Positions 1 through 14,114 are shown, counted from the first letter of the stretch. The stretch is DNA of 64,000 nt from Sphagnum compactum (GCA_965153455.1 OZ234500.1:14073579-14137578); one strand, 5' to 3'. Numbers and translations: made by a program. The notes: a model not told the origin generated them from the sequence alone.

Positions 1-1623
1 GGGTTGCGTAACTTTGTTCAACATGTGAAGTACTGCATAAATATGCCGAGTTTTTGGGGTTACACGTTGTGTGGGAAGAATATTTAAGCTCGACATTTGG
101 GGTCGCCTTTAGGTGTCATGCACTGTAGAATTGCCAACTTTTGAACAATTCATCTCTTAGCATGACTACGTAATAAAAAAGAAAAAAAAGTGCAACTACA
201 CAAGCACTAAAGATGAGGAAAACCTATCGACCTGTCAAAATTTATTGCAATTAATCCATAAAGGTTGCAGGAGCCAATTTTGGCCGAATCTTGAACTTGA
301 CAAAACACCTTGGACTACACCATAGTTACCTCTTGGATTGCTACATGTTATGGTTTATGGACATGTAATAGTCCCCAAGTCCAAGTCCATAAATCCTATA
401 ACAACAAAATAACTACTAATAATTGCAAATAATAGTATTAGTGTTGGGGTAATAATATGGACAAAAATAGGGAATAAAATAATGAACTTCATGGGCTCTA
501 CAAAGAGAATCTTATGACTAAGGGCATAAGGGTTAGTTATGAATAATTTAGATAACTATTTTTAGTTAATAATAATGGGAGATCAAGTATGTAGACTTGA
601 TCAAATCCTAAATTCCCAATAATGTAGAACCTATCCATAAATGGATGGAAAATTATAAGTGGCACTTGATGACTGTTTTGATACATGGGGGATAAATGTA
701 GACGAATGTGAGTAACTATTCATCCACTTCTTTCCTTCAAGTATACAAAGGGTATAAATTGAAGCTTTTGGGGCATAATTTGCATTCGATAACTTCATGT
801 TATTAGTTGGATCAAGACTTGTAGAAGTATCATATGTGAATAGAAATTTTTGAAGAAATAAAATGTGGAGATTATTGTGAATACCATTGTGTAAATTTTA
901 TAGTTTTTGGTGAGTGATCCCCATAGAAGAGAATCTTTAAGCATGTGTGATGAATTCCCTTGGGGTGTAGTTTTCACATAAAGATTCGACTTTAGGCGCA
1001 TGAATGATCCTATCCCAAAATAGTGTAAAATTTCATGTTAGAAATCATGTGAATGATGAATATTGCAAGTGTTGTTTTGAATTATCTTTGATAGTCTATC
1101 TATGTGCTAGAATGGATTAATCAAAAATTAATCTTCATAGTTCCAAACCCCCTCCTAGGCTACAATCCCACTAGACTTGAGTATTGCCAAGTAATAATAC
1201 AAAGTAATACCAGAGTTATGTACTCATATTCTTACCAATACTTTACCTACTATTGATAGTTGGCAAATATTGTTAAAATATTTAATTATTAAAAAAGGGT
1301 GCACCAGCACCCAACAACCAATTTTTTTGCTAGCTATATATAGTGAAAAGGCGAAATTAAAAGTTAAAAAAGTGCTAGACTCAAGTGTTTTTTGAGATTT
1401 TCAATTGTCAGAATTTGACCAAAATTAGAGAAAAACTGCCAGATTTCTACAAATAGTTCAATTTGGTTGTAGCCAAAAATATAGAAGGACATTCTAAAAT
1501 TGATTTTTCATATTTAGCTTGCAACCAAATTTGGCTAAGTCTTCCTATAGATGGTTGCCATCGTGGTGGTGACGTCACAAAATTGACCAAAGAAAGCACT
1601 GAGCTGCCAATTTTGAATATTTC

Positions 1624-1713
1624 AAGATTTTGACAATCCAAAGATAAGCTCAATTTCACTATATTAAGATTTTGGCAATCTAAAGATAAGTCCAATCTAA
1701 ATATTTTAAGATT
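1624..1713. repeat. 42-bp tandem duplication
   Basis: Two adjacent 42-bp units start at 1624 and 1666, each beginning aagattttg, and a third unit starts at 1708 but stops matching quickly. On the minus strand the duplication lies in an open frame (1803 to 1447), where it appears as a repeated 14-residue block with SLDCQNL. I do not recognise a protein family there. Confidence 0.6.
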
Positions 1714-2982
1714 AAATCCACAATCACAGGGTAAGTATGCAAGGTCTACATTCTTTACCGAAGCCACTTTGGTAACCCAGTGGATTGGGAGTGGCCTGCT
1801 CACATTTATTCCATAGGTGCAGAGTTCAATTCTTGAAAAACCTAAGAGAGCGTTTCTTAGGGTTTGAAACTTGGAAATTACCCAACTTTCTGACCTTTAT
1901 TGCCACCATGGTCAAGGCCTTCATAATTCCCTTAGACACTCTAGGGTGTTCTTAGGAAAGGATTATTATTAGTCCAGGCCAAAAATAGTGGCAGCCAATA
2001 ATAGGAATAGAATTTCCATGCAATTTTTTAGGAAATTTGTGCCAAAAGAGGGTGTCAACTATTACATTGTCCTTGAGTGTTTTTTGCCCTGAGTTGTAAT
2101 ATTAGTGTTAAAAATTATACACTAATATACAAGGTATGAGGAATAGGCTAATATATGCCTTGATGCCAGGGAAAATGAAAAAGAAAAAAGGGCCTATGTG
2201 GCCAATGAGATTGTTAGAATGTGAGCCTTCAATTGTTTTGAAGAGCTGTATTAGTAGCTTCGTATTTAATCAAATGTTGCATGTTGCCTTGCACATGGTT
2301 CTCTCATATAACTTATGGGTGCACAAACCCTAACATTTTTGTATAAGTCTTTAGCCTTGCCATCACCACCTTCTAAGTGTTCCTACTTATAGAGAGGCTT
2401 CAAGCACATTATTTGTGCTCTTTGTTTTTATGGTCCTTATGGCTTGAGAATATAATGGAATAAAAGGATGTAAGAAGAAAACTTGAAGCCCTTCCCATCC
2501 ATGGTTCTCCACGAACCGGAGCGACACAAAAAAAAAAAAACACGTGGCGCTAGGTTATCTTCACCGATGAGAGAATGTTGTTCGAAATGAGTGGAAAAAC
2601 AGGTTTGTCGTCTATTATCACCTTCCGGACGTTCCGGGCTAGGAGAATGTCGTGGATTGTTTTGTGGCAAGACATTCAATTTGCAAATATATATATGTAT
2701 ATATATTTTTAAAATTTTTTATTATTATTATTTTCTTTGCTTAAATGGTAACCCCAACATCTCTCTCTCACAGGGGAGAGCCATGGAAGAGACAAGAATT
2801 AAACCAAATATTGGCCTTCGGTTGAGCATGCCAACACCATTTGGCCAAGAGCATAAAGAGTGACCGACCTAATGTTGCTTGGGAAGATGATGACCTTCCG
2901 ACATTTGAGATATTGATCACACAAAGCTGTGAAAGCTGGGTTGGTGTTGGGAACTCGAACATCGCACACGAAACTTTAGTGA

Positions 2983-3050
2983 GAATGACTCAATTGATAT
3001 TCGTTAATAATAAAAAGAATGACTCGATTGATATTCGTTAATAATAAAAA
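2983..3050. repeat. 34-bp near-perfect tandem duplication
   Basis: Units 2983-3016 and 3017-3050 are identical except for one base (ctcaatt versus ctcgatt). The high identity suggests a recent local duplication by slippage. Confidence 0.85.
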
Positions 3051-6000
3051 CGAAGGAAAAAGGGGATGAAAAGGTCGGAATGAAATTGAATACCTACCTA
3101 CTCGGTCATGATGTTTTGAGGTAATGAAAACCACCGTGTTTTGTAGATTCTTAAACATGGCCGAGGGTGTCGAATGAGATGCCAGATTTTGTGGGTTGAG
3201 TTCACATCCTTTCGGGTCCATCCCTTCATTTGTTTGAAAGTGACGCTTGAGTCCCTCGTCTTGTCGTCCTACAGAACACGACCCTATGAGGCACATTCTG
3301 CCTCCTAGTGAGTCACCAGGGCTAGGTTAGTTTTTCTCTATTGTATGAAATTTTAAAATTTTAAAAAGATTGTAGCAAAATCAATTTTTTCTAAAAGAGA
3401 AAAACCTAAAATATATATCTACAAAATCTGTAAAAATTGAAATTTTTTAAAACATTGTTCAAGCAAGTAGTGAAAAATATATGAGAATGTTTAAAAAATT
3501 TCTTTGCATTTTTGTTATGAGCCAAATTTAGTTAAATAAGCTTTGGTTGATCATCACCTTGAGCACATTACAAATCGCTTTTTGAAAATCGCATGATGGA
3601 AATTATATCATTTTGCAAGTGTTCTATTTGCAAGTGCACACAACTATATGTAATTTGTGACTATATTGGTCTTTTTTGTAATTACAACATTTCTTTAGTC
3701 AACTTTTTTGCCTCATATGGTTGTGTATGCAATTGCAATGCAGATGTGGGCATATATGGACGACATACACATGGATGATTTTCCAATTTTTTACATTTGA
3801 ATACACCTTTAAAACGTTTTATAGTTACATATACAAGAACCTTTTAGTTGCATGCATGATGACCAATGTGATGTGGACATATATGTCTTACACTTAGAGC
3901 CCCTAAATTTGATTATGCATAATAGACATATATGTATATAAGGATATATGAAGAATGTATATTCAAGATATTTTTAATCGTATATTAAATTGTCGGTTCT
4001 TACCTATCTAGGTTATAGGCTTTTACTTGTTGAGACCAACAACCAACCCATCTATTATGTATCTAGCTAGCATGTCTTGGAATAGGCATCTATCTACCTA
4101 TTACTTATTTAACATAAACTATTTTAATTAACCTAGGTAGATAGGTACTTATGTAGAAAACATAGGGAGGTATGTAGATAGCCTATGTAGGTAGTTGACA
4201 TGTAGCCTTGGTTAAAGCCCCTCATCTTCAAGGGGTCATATCTCCTTCATTTTTTCTTTGTTTTTAACTATTCAAAGTGTGTTGGATGCACCAAAACTTA
4301 TTTGGTCTACACTTGCTTCTTGGACACCATAATGATTTTTGGATTCCTTTGTAATTCAAAGACCTTTAAAACATGATTTGAACACACATTAAACTGCTTT
4401 GTGCGAATTAATTTTTTAATGATGTTGTCCCTTTTTTTTGGCAACTTTAATTTTATAAGCTATTTTACCAGGGAAGGATGGGCTTCACATATTACACATT
4501 ACAAACATTCATAGTGTATGTGTCATTTGAAATGAATCAATAAAAAACACATTGCAAACAAAAAAAAGGGTCTCAAAGCTATTTAAAATATAAATTTGAC
4601 CACATGTATAAATTAGAAAACATAACAAAATGATGATTACAATTTAAAAGTTGAAATTTAAATTTCATTTATATAATACATTTCTACTTGCCACATTGCA
4701 AAATGGAATTGGTTTCATGATAATTGCATGGAGGTTGCAAACCCTTGTCAATGTGGTAAGCATATACAAATGGTTAATGGATGATCCCATATTATTCATG
4801 GAATATATATTTCATTTGGCAAAAAAATTGACATCATTTTGATGTCATCATTTTTAAATTAAAGGTGCATTTGACTTGTGAAAGTGTAATCAAACATTAA
4901 TTAGTAATAGTTGTTGATTCTAACTAAAATGAGTTGCAAAACTAAATTTAAATAAATAAATTCAAAGTACACATACTTCCAATCTAACATTGGTTCATCT
5001 CATTGAATGCGTATATAATCATTTTAAACTTATAATTAACATTTGACAAAAGCAATCCCAAGTGAGAAAAAAGAGGTGCAACCACATAATAGTCGAATAG
5101 TCATTGTAAAATGTTTAATTTGAAAATTTGACCTAGTATACCAAATGCAATGGTTTTGTTGTAAGACAATGTGTTGGTGAGTAGGTGAAAACTTAGTATA
5201 TTTTATATCATTAAGTTTGACTTAGGGGTATTACCAAAAATTTGTTAGTCAAGTTTGTTGTTGTGTTTCCAAAAGCAAAATAAAAATCTAATTTGGTAGA
5301 AGTAGGGGACCTCAAATTGAATCTTTTGGTTTTTTTTTTTTTAAAGTTGAAAAATGAAAAATCCCCAGTGTAAAAAGTGAAACATTACTAACTATGGACA
5401 AGTTTCATAATTCCGTGAAAAAACACTTGTTGCATTTGGACTTGGTATGAGAAAAAAAGAAATGTTTCAACATGCATATATAATGGCACACACAATCAAA
5501 GAAAAATGACCTTTTGTGATAATTTTTGGACACCTTAATTTTTTAACCCCTCCCATGCTCTAGTACATGTAGCATATGCATATACTAAAACTTGGGATCT
5601 AGATCTAGAAATTCCAATTCTAGATTTAGTTAATGGTTAATTTTCTTTGTTGGAACCTCTAGTCAAGTTCTAAACCTTGGTCCTTTTACCATGATTGAAT
5701 TCATGATGAAGCAACAACAATAATCAGTGAAAAAGGGGAAAATAAAGGAAAAGGGGGTTGAAGTCTTGTGAAAAGAAAGGAATAAGAGGAAATTGATAAT
5801 TGAAAAGAGGCAGAATAAAGGTTAAGGAACTGCAGCCTAGTAGATGAGGAGGATTATAAGGGTCAGAGCCACGTGTAGCAACAAACAAAGAAGAAAAAAT
5901 TAAAGGAGAACATTTCATTTAGGGTTAGTTTTAATTTCTTCAGCCTTGATTTAGGGTTTTGGTTTTGGTTAAGGCTTTTATTTTATCTTGAATTTGTGTT

Positions 6001-6799
6001 TTTGTTGGAACCTTGGGATTTTAATGAGATTGACTATTAGATTATAACCTTTGGGTATCAACCTGTAAAAAAAACTTTGGACTTTTTATAAATTTTTTTT
6101 AAAATGGTGTAGGTTCTCATGGAAGATGAAAAAGTAGAGTGACTTTTTAGGTGTGTGGGCTTAGAACTTGAAGATAATCTCCCTGGTTGAAAAGTTTGTC
6201 AGATAACCCCCAAAATAAAATAAAATGGCATCTTTTTCTTTTGAGATTTCTACAATTCCAAAAAAAAGACGCAATGTAAATTGAAAGCAAACAATCTAGT
6301 GACGACATTTTAGTGGTACATTACAATAGCAGCAATGAATGAACAAAGCAAAAAACACAACCATAGATGAGAAAAACCAAGTTTCTTCTCCTTTTTTACA
6401 TTTTTTTATAGTGTTGTACAAACCAAGGTAACATAAAATACATATCTTGTTGGGTCACCTAGCCAACCAACCAATCAAAATTGTCATGATACGTCTTACA
6501 AATGTACCATCATTTCAACCTTTGTTGGACATAGCTTTTGGAATGGATTGGGATCCTTGTGAAAAGGGTAACTAATCCATCACAATTGTTTTTTAAGAAA
6601 CTTTTGTGTAGCGTTACTTGTCTCAAGTCTTAGAGGACTAGGAACAAGAAGTGAAGCTTGTAATATTTTGGTATTAAGGTGTCTCAATTGTGTTGAACCC
6701 AATATAATAGTGATCATGCCATTCAAGCCTACATTGAAGCTAAGGTTCAGCTTTGGCATAATGCCCTAGTCAAGGACGCTTATAGCTAAGTGGTTTCCT

Positions 6800-9700
6800 T
6801 TTTTTTTTTTCTGATTTATTTTGTCTTGTGTGGTTGGTTTTGTAAATTAAAATTGCCTTGTAGTAGTAAATAATTTTTTAAAAGGTGGGGCCTATTTTTT
6901 AGTAAGTTTTTTTCTTCATGGGCATCAAACGTCCCATGTCCCTTAATTCATCATGTTTCATTGAACCTTATAGTTCCCATCGCCCATTTGTTTTATCAGA
7001 CGCCACTACAGACCTAGTTTCCACCTCATCTCCCATGCAAACCATGCACCACTTATTAGTTCCCCCTCCCATTCTAATAAACCACACATCAACCATTAAT
7101 TCCCTTTCCCATTGTAACAAACCACACACTGCCCATTAGTTACCATTATCGGTCCCTAGCCCTTCGTGAGAATGTGGGGCCCAAACTTTACACTTTGTTA
7201 AACCCCCTTGATCATGCACATGTAAACCTTTTTCCCCTTCCACTTTATTAACCCCTCCAGTTGCCCATGATTAGACCTCCCAACTTACCCCCATGTTCTC
7301 AACACATTTGCAATCTCCACCTTGCCCCACTTGTGGGCATTAATTCATTAGTCGAAGGTTAACTCGTCATCAGTGGTCCTATCAGGCATCCAATTCATCT
7401 AATCCAAACCCCTGTGACCATCCCAACTTGACCTTCCCTTGTTCCCCCCCCACCTACATTAGTTTAGACTTAGGTTTCATCTTTGGATGTCCTCGGGTCC
7501 TTTCATTTAAACTTTCATCATCCTTAATTGTATAGTCACATCCCTATCACTTTATGACTTGATGTAGAAATGACATTTCATCTTCCATTAAATAAGTTGG
7601 TGCATGACCCTTATGATGTGGTAGTTTGGCATTTGATCCTCTTGCTACCCCAATGCTATCTCGTTTTGCCTTTTCATGGCGGGGCAACATGGCATAGGGA
7701 AACACGAATTTGATTCAAACATTTTTCAGTAAACAATTAAGAAAACATGTAGGAGTTTTTTTTGCGGGTTGGTTACAAGTTTGGGCTTAATGCCTTTTTC
7801 TCAACATGATCCTCTTGTTCATAAACATTTTTTTCATAATTTAATTTTTGAATGTGTAAGGGAATACTTTAAAACAACCCACCATTACGCCAAAAACACC
7901 ATTATACGACTACAAGTGGGTAAGTGATTGAAAATGGCATAAACAACTAGTATGGTTGATAAGGAGTAATCATAGAATGACATTTTTAGCATAATGCGCA
8001 TTTTACCACCACTTTCCTTTGCATTCATGTCCTCTAACACCACCTTAACTTTCAGTGCATTACACTTTCAACTAGATGGCTATTTCCTACTTTTGTTAAA
8101 AGATTACGAACGAGACCAACATTTCGATGTTTCTTTTAATTGTTTCAAGTTGGCATTCCAATGCATGCCCCATCTATTGGCAAATGGTCTTTCTAGGATG
8201 GTTTTTGAACACCTTCGAAATTGTTTTCACCCAAAAAATTTAGCAAGTGGATTCTTTTAGTTGTTTAAACTTTGTTTTCATATCACTCAGGATCATAGTC
8301 CACCTCGAATTGCACGTGTTCTTGGAGTGGCTAACCTTTTAACCATGAACAAGCTTTCAAGTGGAGTTCGTCCCATTACAATGTGAGAAACATTATATTG
8401 ATTCATAAGTTGTGCATTATAATTTCACTTTTGTGATGCCTTTGCAACACAATTCTCCTTGCATTAATTTGAAGGTACAATTAAAGGCAACTGTGAAGCA
8501 AAAATTGATGGCATTAGGTACATTTTAAACCTTCACCCTGAGTAGGTTGTTGTTTAATTAGATGTGGTAAACACCTTCAATTCGATGTCAAGAAGGGTCA
8601 TATTTTCAAAACTTCATGTGACAAGTGGAGACATTATGCAACTCGTACCCTTTGTTTATGCATTTTATGCATTTGAGTTTTCCTTTTTTTAAGTAACTAT
8701 AATTGTGAAAGCAATGTCATAGTCATCCCCTCTACCATGGGAACCCATCAAGGTGATCCATTGGGACGAGCATTATTTGTTTTAGCCCATTTGAGGGCTT
8801 TGTGTTTTACAATTAATCGTTTCCTTTCTTGTCTATTTCCATCCATTGTAGATGACATTCACATCATACGTCCCCTTTCGATTGTATCATCTATATATGA
8901 ACATTTCCAAACCGAATTCTTCACTATAAAAAATGTGCAACATGGTCACCCTCTACCTTGTCACCTAATTTTAACACCCCATCCCAATTTACCACCCCAC
9001 CAGAACCATAGTTTTGAGGGTTCCATTGAACATTCTATGATTCACAACGTCTTTCATCAAAGATGTTATGCTAAAGGATGTTCGATATGTTGGCCTTCTC
9101 CTTTAATGGGTGATGTTTAGGTCTCTTTTGGAATTTGAATTCACTATTTTGTGCGACGACCATCATATTTCTTACGATGTGCACTTCCTTCTTGCACATT
9201 CATATAATCTTTTACTTTTTTTGAATCTTCACTTTTTCAAATGTTTGGGCGCCTTTTGGGTTTAAGATCTTTTGATAGCCTAGAAGGACTTCTAGTTTGT
9301 AAACAAGTTTTTCTCCCAATAACTTTTGGTGGCATCAAGTTCATATCGACAGCCACCATCACCCCAATAACCTATTTAGGGAATTGGGCTCTTATGGCCT
9401 TAATCATAGTTGCTAAGTTTATGGTTGATCAATGTCCTTTCCTTTTTAAAGCCATAAGTAAACAATAACACTTTCCCTTTCTAGCAACACTTCAAAACGA
9501 CATGTGATCTTCTACCACCCTTAGTTTGCATGTGTCTTCTTCTTGAACATTTCATTAAACAACAAATGGTTCAACTTCAAGATTCCATCTTGAAGCATTT
9601 ACATCATCATACCTTTTCCAACAACATACTTTTTGACGAGATATTTGAAACTCATCGTGCTCAAATTGAATCATGTTCCAATCTAGGGGTGAGTGCGTAG

Positions 9701-10540
9701 TTTACAATTCGACCAATTTTCCTAACTTTTTTATTCATTCCCCCGACCTTTTTCACAATACTTCAAACATGATTTGGATTATCCCATCCTTCAATTATAG
9801 GTATCCTTCGATGCATGTGCACACATCCCATCAACTCTATGGGTATCCACCTTTTACATTGTGTTCATGGCAACAAGCACACAAGAACCCATGATGCAAT
9901 TCGTAACACCTTTGCTACCATTGTGCGCGATGTTGGCTACCATGTGGGGTGAGAATAATTCCATGATTTTCCTTCAAACTTGTTCAACTTTTTCTGTCGA
10001 TGAGTCAACATAGTGCTCACCAAAGATGACATTCGCACCCTAATTGACGTTGTCATTACCGACCTAATGTGAATAGATTTGTTTATCCAATCTTGTGCCA
10101 TTCAAAGATTTGTTGCTTTTGATGTGGTTGAAACTAAAGAACAAAATTATCATGATTGACACATCACTGATCAATTCGTCCTTTTCGTAGTTGAGGTATT
10201 TGGATGTTTACATAAACATGCAGATGTGTTTTTATATGATTGTGCCAAAGCCATTTGGAGCTTGAAAAGGCCAAAGGGCCTTCATTTTTTTGTCTTGGTA
10301 ACTTTTATTCGTCAATCACATTGCAAAGGCTGCAAACATCTTCCATCTTAAGTTGGACGATAACTATAGGCCTGGTTACTTCTTGACTTCCACCCTTTCA
10401 TGACACACCTCCTATCACCATAGTTGCCTTATTGCAAGTAGTTGATTTTTGACATGGATATATTTCAACACCTAGTTTGAACTAACTTGATGTCCTGTAA
10501 ATTCTTATTTTTCCTTTCTTTTATCCCTTTGTACATTTTC
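6800..10540 (+). mobile_element. Decayed non-LTR-like retroelement, family A copy 1
   Basis: The 5' boundary is inferred from the point where similarity with the copy at the right end of the window begins: 6.80 kb here, 61.79 kb there. The order is a poorly coding, C-rich 5' segment (6.9-7.6 kb), a reverse transcriptase remnant (8.0-9.5 kb), then a cysteine/histidine segment and a nuclease-like tail (9.67-10.3 kb). Frameshifts and stops occur throughout. No terminal repeats, poly(A) tail or target duplication could be fixed, so the ends are approximate. The same family recurs at 60.3-61.5 kb (minus) and 61.8-64.0 kb (plus). Confidence 0.7.
7994..10320 (+). pseudogene. Reverse transcriptase pseudogene with C-terminal nuclease-like tail (family A)
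   Basis: Reading across several frames gives the motifs of one reverse transcriptase. The finger motif SSGVRPI is near 8.36 kb, motif A LDVVNTFNSMSR near 8.56-8.59 kb, motif B GTHQGDPLG at 8.74 kb, and motif C as DDIHII near 8.85 kb. A downstream segment reads LPITFGGIKF (9.32 kb), then GIHLLHCVHGNKH and THDAIRN (9.84-9.90 kb), and DVVITD followed by a tract like FDVVETKEQ (10.05-10.14 kb). The last part resembles the C-terminal nuclease-like domain of elements that lack an APE endonuclease. That assignment is inference. The gene is clearly dead: stops and frame changes separate nearly every motif. Confidence 0.65.
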
Positions 10541-13500
10541 CAAATCTAGAAGGATGACATGTATATTACAACATACACACATCACAATTTGCCTAAGAAT
10601 TTGGCTACGAGAATTTTAATAAAGTAGTAGTGAGATAGGATTAGGTTGACTTGTTACAATGTTTAAAAATTAAGTATGTTCAAAACCACATTTTACTTGG
10701 GCAAATGGAAGTGGCAATATTATTGGGATATGAGATCTTACTCTTTCCAAAGCTCTAAAATATGTGTGAATAAATGGAAAAAAACTTGACCTATTTTAGT
10801 TTAATTGAAGAAATATTTGGTTCCAAAAGGAGACAAGGCCGACAATATAAGAAGGGTGGCCATGGCAATTAACTAGAGATAAGAGTGGATGCGCACACAA
10901 ATGAATTAACAAAGGATGTTAAAAATGGGTTAATTTTGAAATCAATTGATCAATAATTAAGTAAGTTTGAATGCCTCAAAGTATTTTGCCTTGGGCGTAT
11001 CCATGGAAAGAGTCTTGGTAGAAAATTTAATTTTGTTTCACAAAGAGGAGGCCAAAGGTCAAAAATGAGGAAAAAACTACCTAGAAATCCACGTTGAAGT
11101 GGAACACAATTCCCCTCACCTCCGCTTGACCACGTGAGAGAAAACTCAACTATAGAACTTATCAACACAATTCCAAGGATCAGTTCTTTATCATTTAAAC
11201 ATCTTATGATCCTATGGGTTGGCAAGAATTATTGCAACTTCAAACTGAGTCATTGAGACTCTTGCAATGAACTGAAAGCTTGTAATGTCAATGTTGATGC
11301 AAAGGGTTTGTCTGGAATCAATTGTTGTTTCACAACCATGTGGAGTGGTGGGTTTTACTTCCTGTCTAGACCTTTAAGACAATTGCATATAATGATCCTA
11401 AGTTCTTTAAGATCATTACAAGAGTGTTAATTCAATCATTATTGTCGGTTGCATAATTTAGATTTCACAAGTACCCTAAGGCCCACTTTACACTAGAGTT
11501 AGGGCTGAAAAAGCTCGGGGCCCAACTTTGAGCATTTGTAGCTTGTTGTTTGGCACCAAGTTACTAACAAATGCTAGAAGAACATTGACATCAGGATATT
11601 AATAAATGCGGGAACATTGGCCCCAAGGGTTGCAAATTGCCTTGCCAAATTCGACGTTATCCTTTTTCAGCCTTGGAGCGAATAATACAAGGCCATAAAG
11701 TTCAGCATTTATTAATAACTCGGGCCAGATTGAAAAATAATTTATTTATTTATTTCAGCCTTGTAAAGCCCTTGGGGTTGATTTCAACTTTTGCATCATT
11801 AAAGTGGGTCTAATTGTAAATTTTGGTTTAAAAAAAATAATTCATAATTAGAGAAATGTTAGTTTTGATTATTTTGAAAATCTCAATGCAATGGTGAAGA
11901 ACTAACATAGCAAGTTTTTAGGTGATTATTCGATTATTTGATATTTTGAGAACCGTGGTTAGATTATCATAACCAGCTGCTTGATTATTCTGAGAACCAC
12001 AATTATCAACCCTGTTTTCTCTTGTCTGAATCTCTCCAATTTCTTATTATTATTATTATTATTTTGAAAGGAAAATGTCTTTTGGTAGCAAATCATCTTT
12101 ATGAATATTTTGCCAAATCTGGCTACACACAAAATACAAAATACAAATCTATACATTTGATCATCCTTCTATACTTTGGGTAGAAATCTACCAATTTCGA
12201 CTATTTTTTTTCCCCTCACATTTGACCATTGAAAACCTCCAAAATCATTTCAATTTTGAATTTTCAGTATTTAATTTCTCTTTTTCTGGCGAAATTCGCC
12301 AATAAAAGATATGCTGCTGATCCATGATACATATGCACCACAACAGGGTTTGTTTTAAGGATTTTGTAGTGCAGCCAAAGTGGCGATCATCCAGAAAATA
12401 ATTTAGCCAAATTTAGGTACATACTAGATATGGAAGTAGGAAAAAAAAAAACAGAATCCCTCTATATTCTTGGCTACCTACTGGAACTTATCATAAAAAT
12501 CTGGCGGTTTGGAATTTTTTCTTTTTGAAATCTGGCGAATTTGGGTAGTTTTTTCCCTGAAAAATCCTTTGCATAGGTCGAAATCATATTTTTCAGGTAG
12601 AATTTTGGCAAAAATTCGCCAGTAAAATAATCCCTGTGCACCAATGGGCGAGCATGCATGTTGTAAACAGAGGCATTTATTTTATATTAATTGAAATTGA
12701 TATAAAATTGGCCAGAGCTGCTTCTGAGCAATTGCAAGATAACACTGTGGTCGGTGTTGATATACCTACGCTAGGACTACTGGGAAATTACCAGGAGTTT
12801 AAAAAGCATAAAGAATTTTTTACCTTTTACAGTGCACTCAAGCGCGTGGTGAATAGTACTTTCATTGGTTGAATCGGCGGGAGTGAACATTTCATCCAAA
12901 ACCCTAAATCCAGATTTATTAAATATTTCATCCAAGTTTGATAAAAAAAACAAGTACGAAATTCTGTTTACTTATGTTTGGATGATCATCCATTTTGGAG
13001 TCTACGTAGTGATATGTTTGGATGTTTTCAGATGTGGATAGGAGCCGGGTGGCTTTTGTTTGGGGGATTGTTTTATTGGAGATTCTGGAGGAGTATGTTA
13101 AATCAGCTATGGGTCCCCTTTTTTTTCCCTGACTGCCCAATTGCCCGATCAAGATGTGTCTGGTTATGACCAGAGTTATATTGGTGCTGCCCGGATACTT
13201 CTTCTGCCCTTTCGGCCCTGCAAATCCATCTTTTTGAGAAAAAGATGAATTTATGCCCAAACAATTTTTTTTTGGGTGGGTGCTGTTATACATAGTTTGG
13301 GCGTGTAATAGACACTAAGAGGCATTATATGTTTCGTAGTATCCATTCCATTTCCAAAGCATGTATAATATGACACAAATGTTTTAATCCGGGCAGCACA
13401 AGATGTGTCTGGTCATCAACAGATGTGGTCGCAAAATTTGGCAGTTAGGGAAAGAAGAAGAATTGCTGATTTAATGTCCTCCACCGCCTCCCAAGAGCAT

Positions 13501-13741
13501 GGGTATGAGTGTTGAACAGTTTCCAAAAAAAGGGGGAAACTGATAACCGTCAATTCTCTGGGTGGTTCTCAAAACCAGGGTTCTTCGAAAATCAAGTAAC
13601 CTGTTCCCAAAAAAACCATGGTTCTCAATATATCGGAGAATGGGTCTAATTGACCTTTTAAAAATCTTGCCAGTTCTTTGTCTAATATTCATCTATGTTG
13701 GTGTAAGTGTAAAATCATGTAAATTTATTTTATGTTGTGTA
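10541..13741. other. Intergenic stretch without a recognisable gene
   Basis: No coding signal is visible. There is a TTTA microsatellite near 11,740, a TTA run near 12,045, and several scattered near-copies of short words around the string ttcgcca (12.28-12.62 kb), suggesting degraded repeats. A 13-bp inverted repeat at 13,184/13,387 is listed separately. Confidence 0.55.
13184..13399. mobile_element. Possible small inverted-repeat element
   Basis: A perfect 13-bp inverted repeat (gtgctgcccggat at 13184-13196, its complement at 13387-13399) bounds 216 bp. A 14-bp direct repeat, aagatgtgtctggt, sits at 13151-13164 and immediately outside the right arm at 13400-13413. The direct repeat does not abut the left arm, so it is not a clean target duplication. 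This may be a degraded MITE or chance. Confidence 0.35.
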
Positions 13742-14114
13742 AGAGGGTCTCCAGCGGTATGTGATGTGCACATTAAACTTGGATGACGAAACGATAAAAT
13801 ATGTCAGTTTCATTCAGGAAAATGGTTTTGGCTCCGCATAATTGCACGGATTGGATTGCAGTAGCTGTTCAATGCGGGAGCAATGCTGTGCACTTGCAGA
13901 AAAGAGTGTACTAAATATGATCTGACTATTAATCAGTGTTTGTGATTGGCCCACGATTAATGATTGGTCAAGGTGGTTTGCTATTACTAGTTCCCCACCT
14001 ATTACTATTCCAGCTTCACTTTTATGGGTGGGGTTCCCGAAAAGAAAATAACTAAAATTTGATGTGAAAAATATTTTTTCAGAGTAACATATTGAGCATG
14101 GTGGGAGATGCTCT
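13742..14114 (+). mobile_element. MITE-like element, family B copy 1
   Basis: This ~373-bp non-coding unit begins agagggtctcc and ends ggagatgctct, so the ends are imperfect inverted repeats. The interior matches copies near 20.1-20.4 kb and 22.15-22.49 kb, all in the same orientation. Shared words include cagtgtttgtgattggcc, ccccacctat and agttttatgggtggggtt (with small changes). The end motif resembles the gagcatctcc-type termini seen in many plant MITEs. No clear target duplication was found. Confidence 0.6.

Larger units (their letters stand above)
1..6790. other. AT-rich intergenic stretch without a recognisable gene
   Basis: No open frame here shows a family motif or a believable exon chain. 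Frames are short and interrupted, and composition is AT-rich with many A and T runs. Visible structure is limited to a 42-bp duplication near 1.6 kb, a tRNA-promoter-like segment near 1.8 kb, a 34-bp duplication near 3.0 kb, and a patch near 4.0-4.2 kb rich in ctacct/aggtag words that can fold back on themselves. It is probably old repeat-derived intergenic DNA. Confidence 0.6.

Noticed and set aside
4080-4200. Aggtag/ctacct-rich foldback patch that might be another family C MITE
   Set aside because: It shares only low-complexity words with the MITEs at 22,991 and 57,623. No TIR or interior words such as gaactggaacccaac were found.
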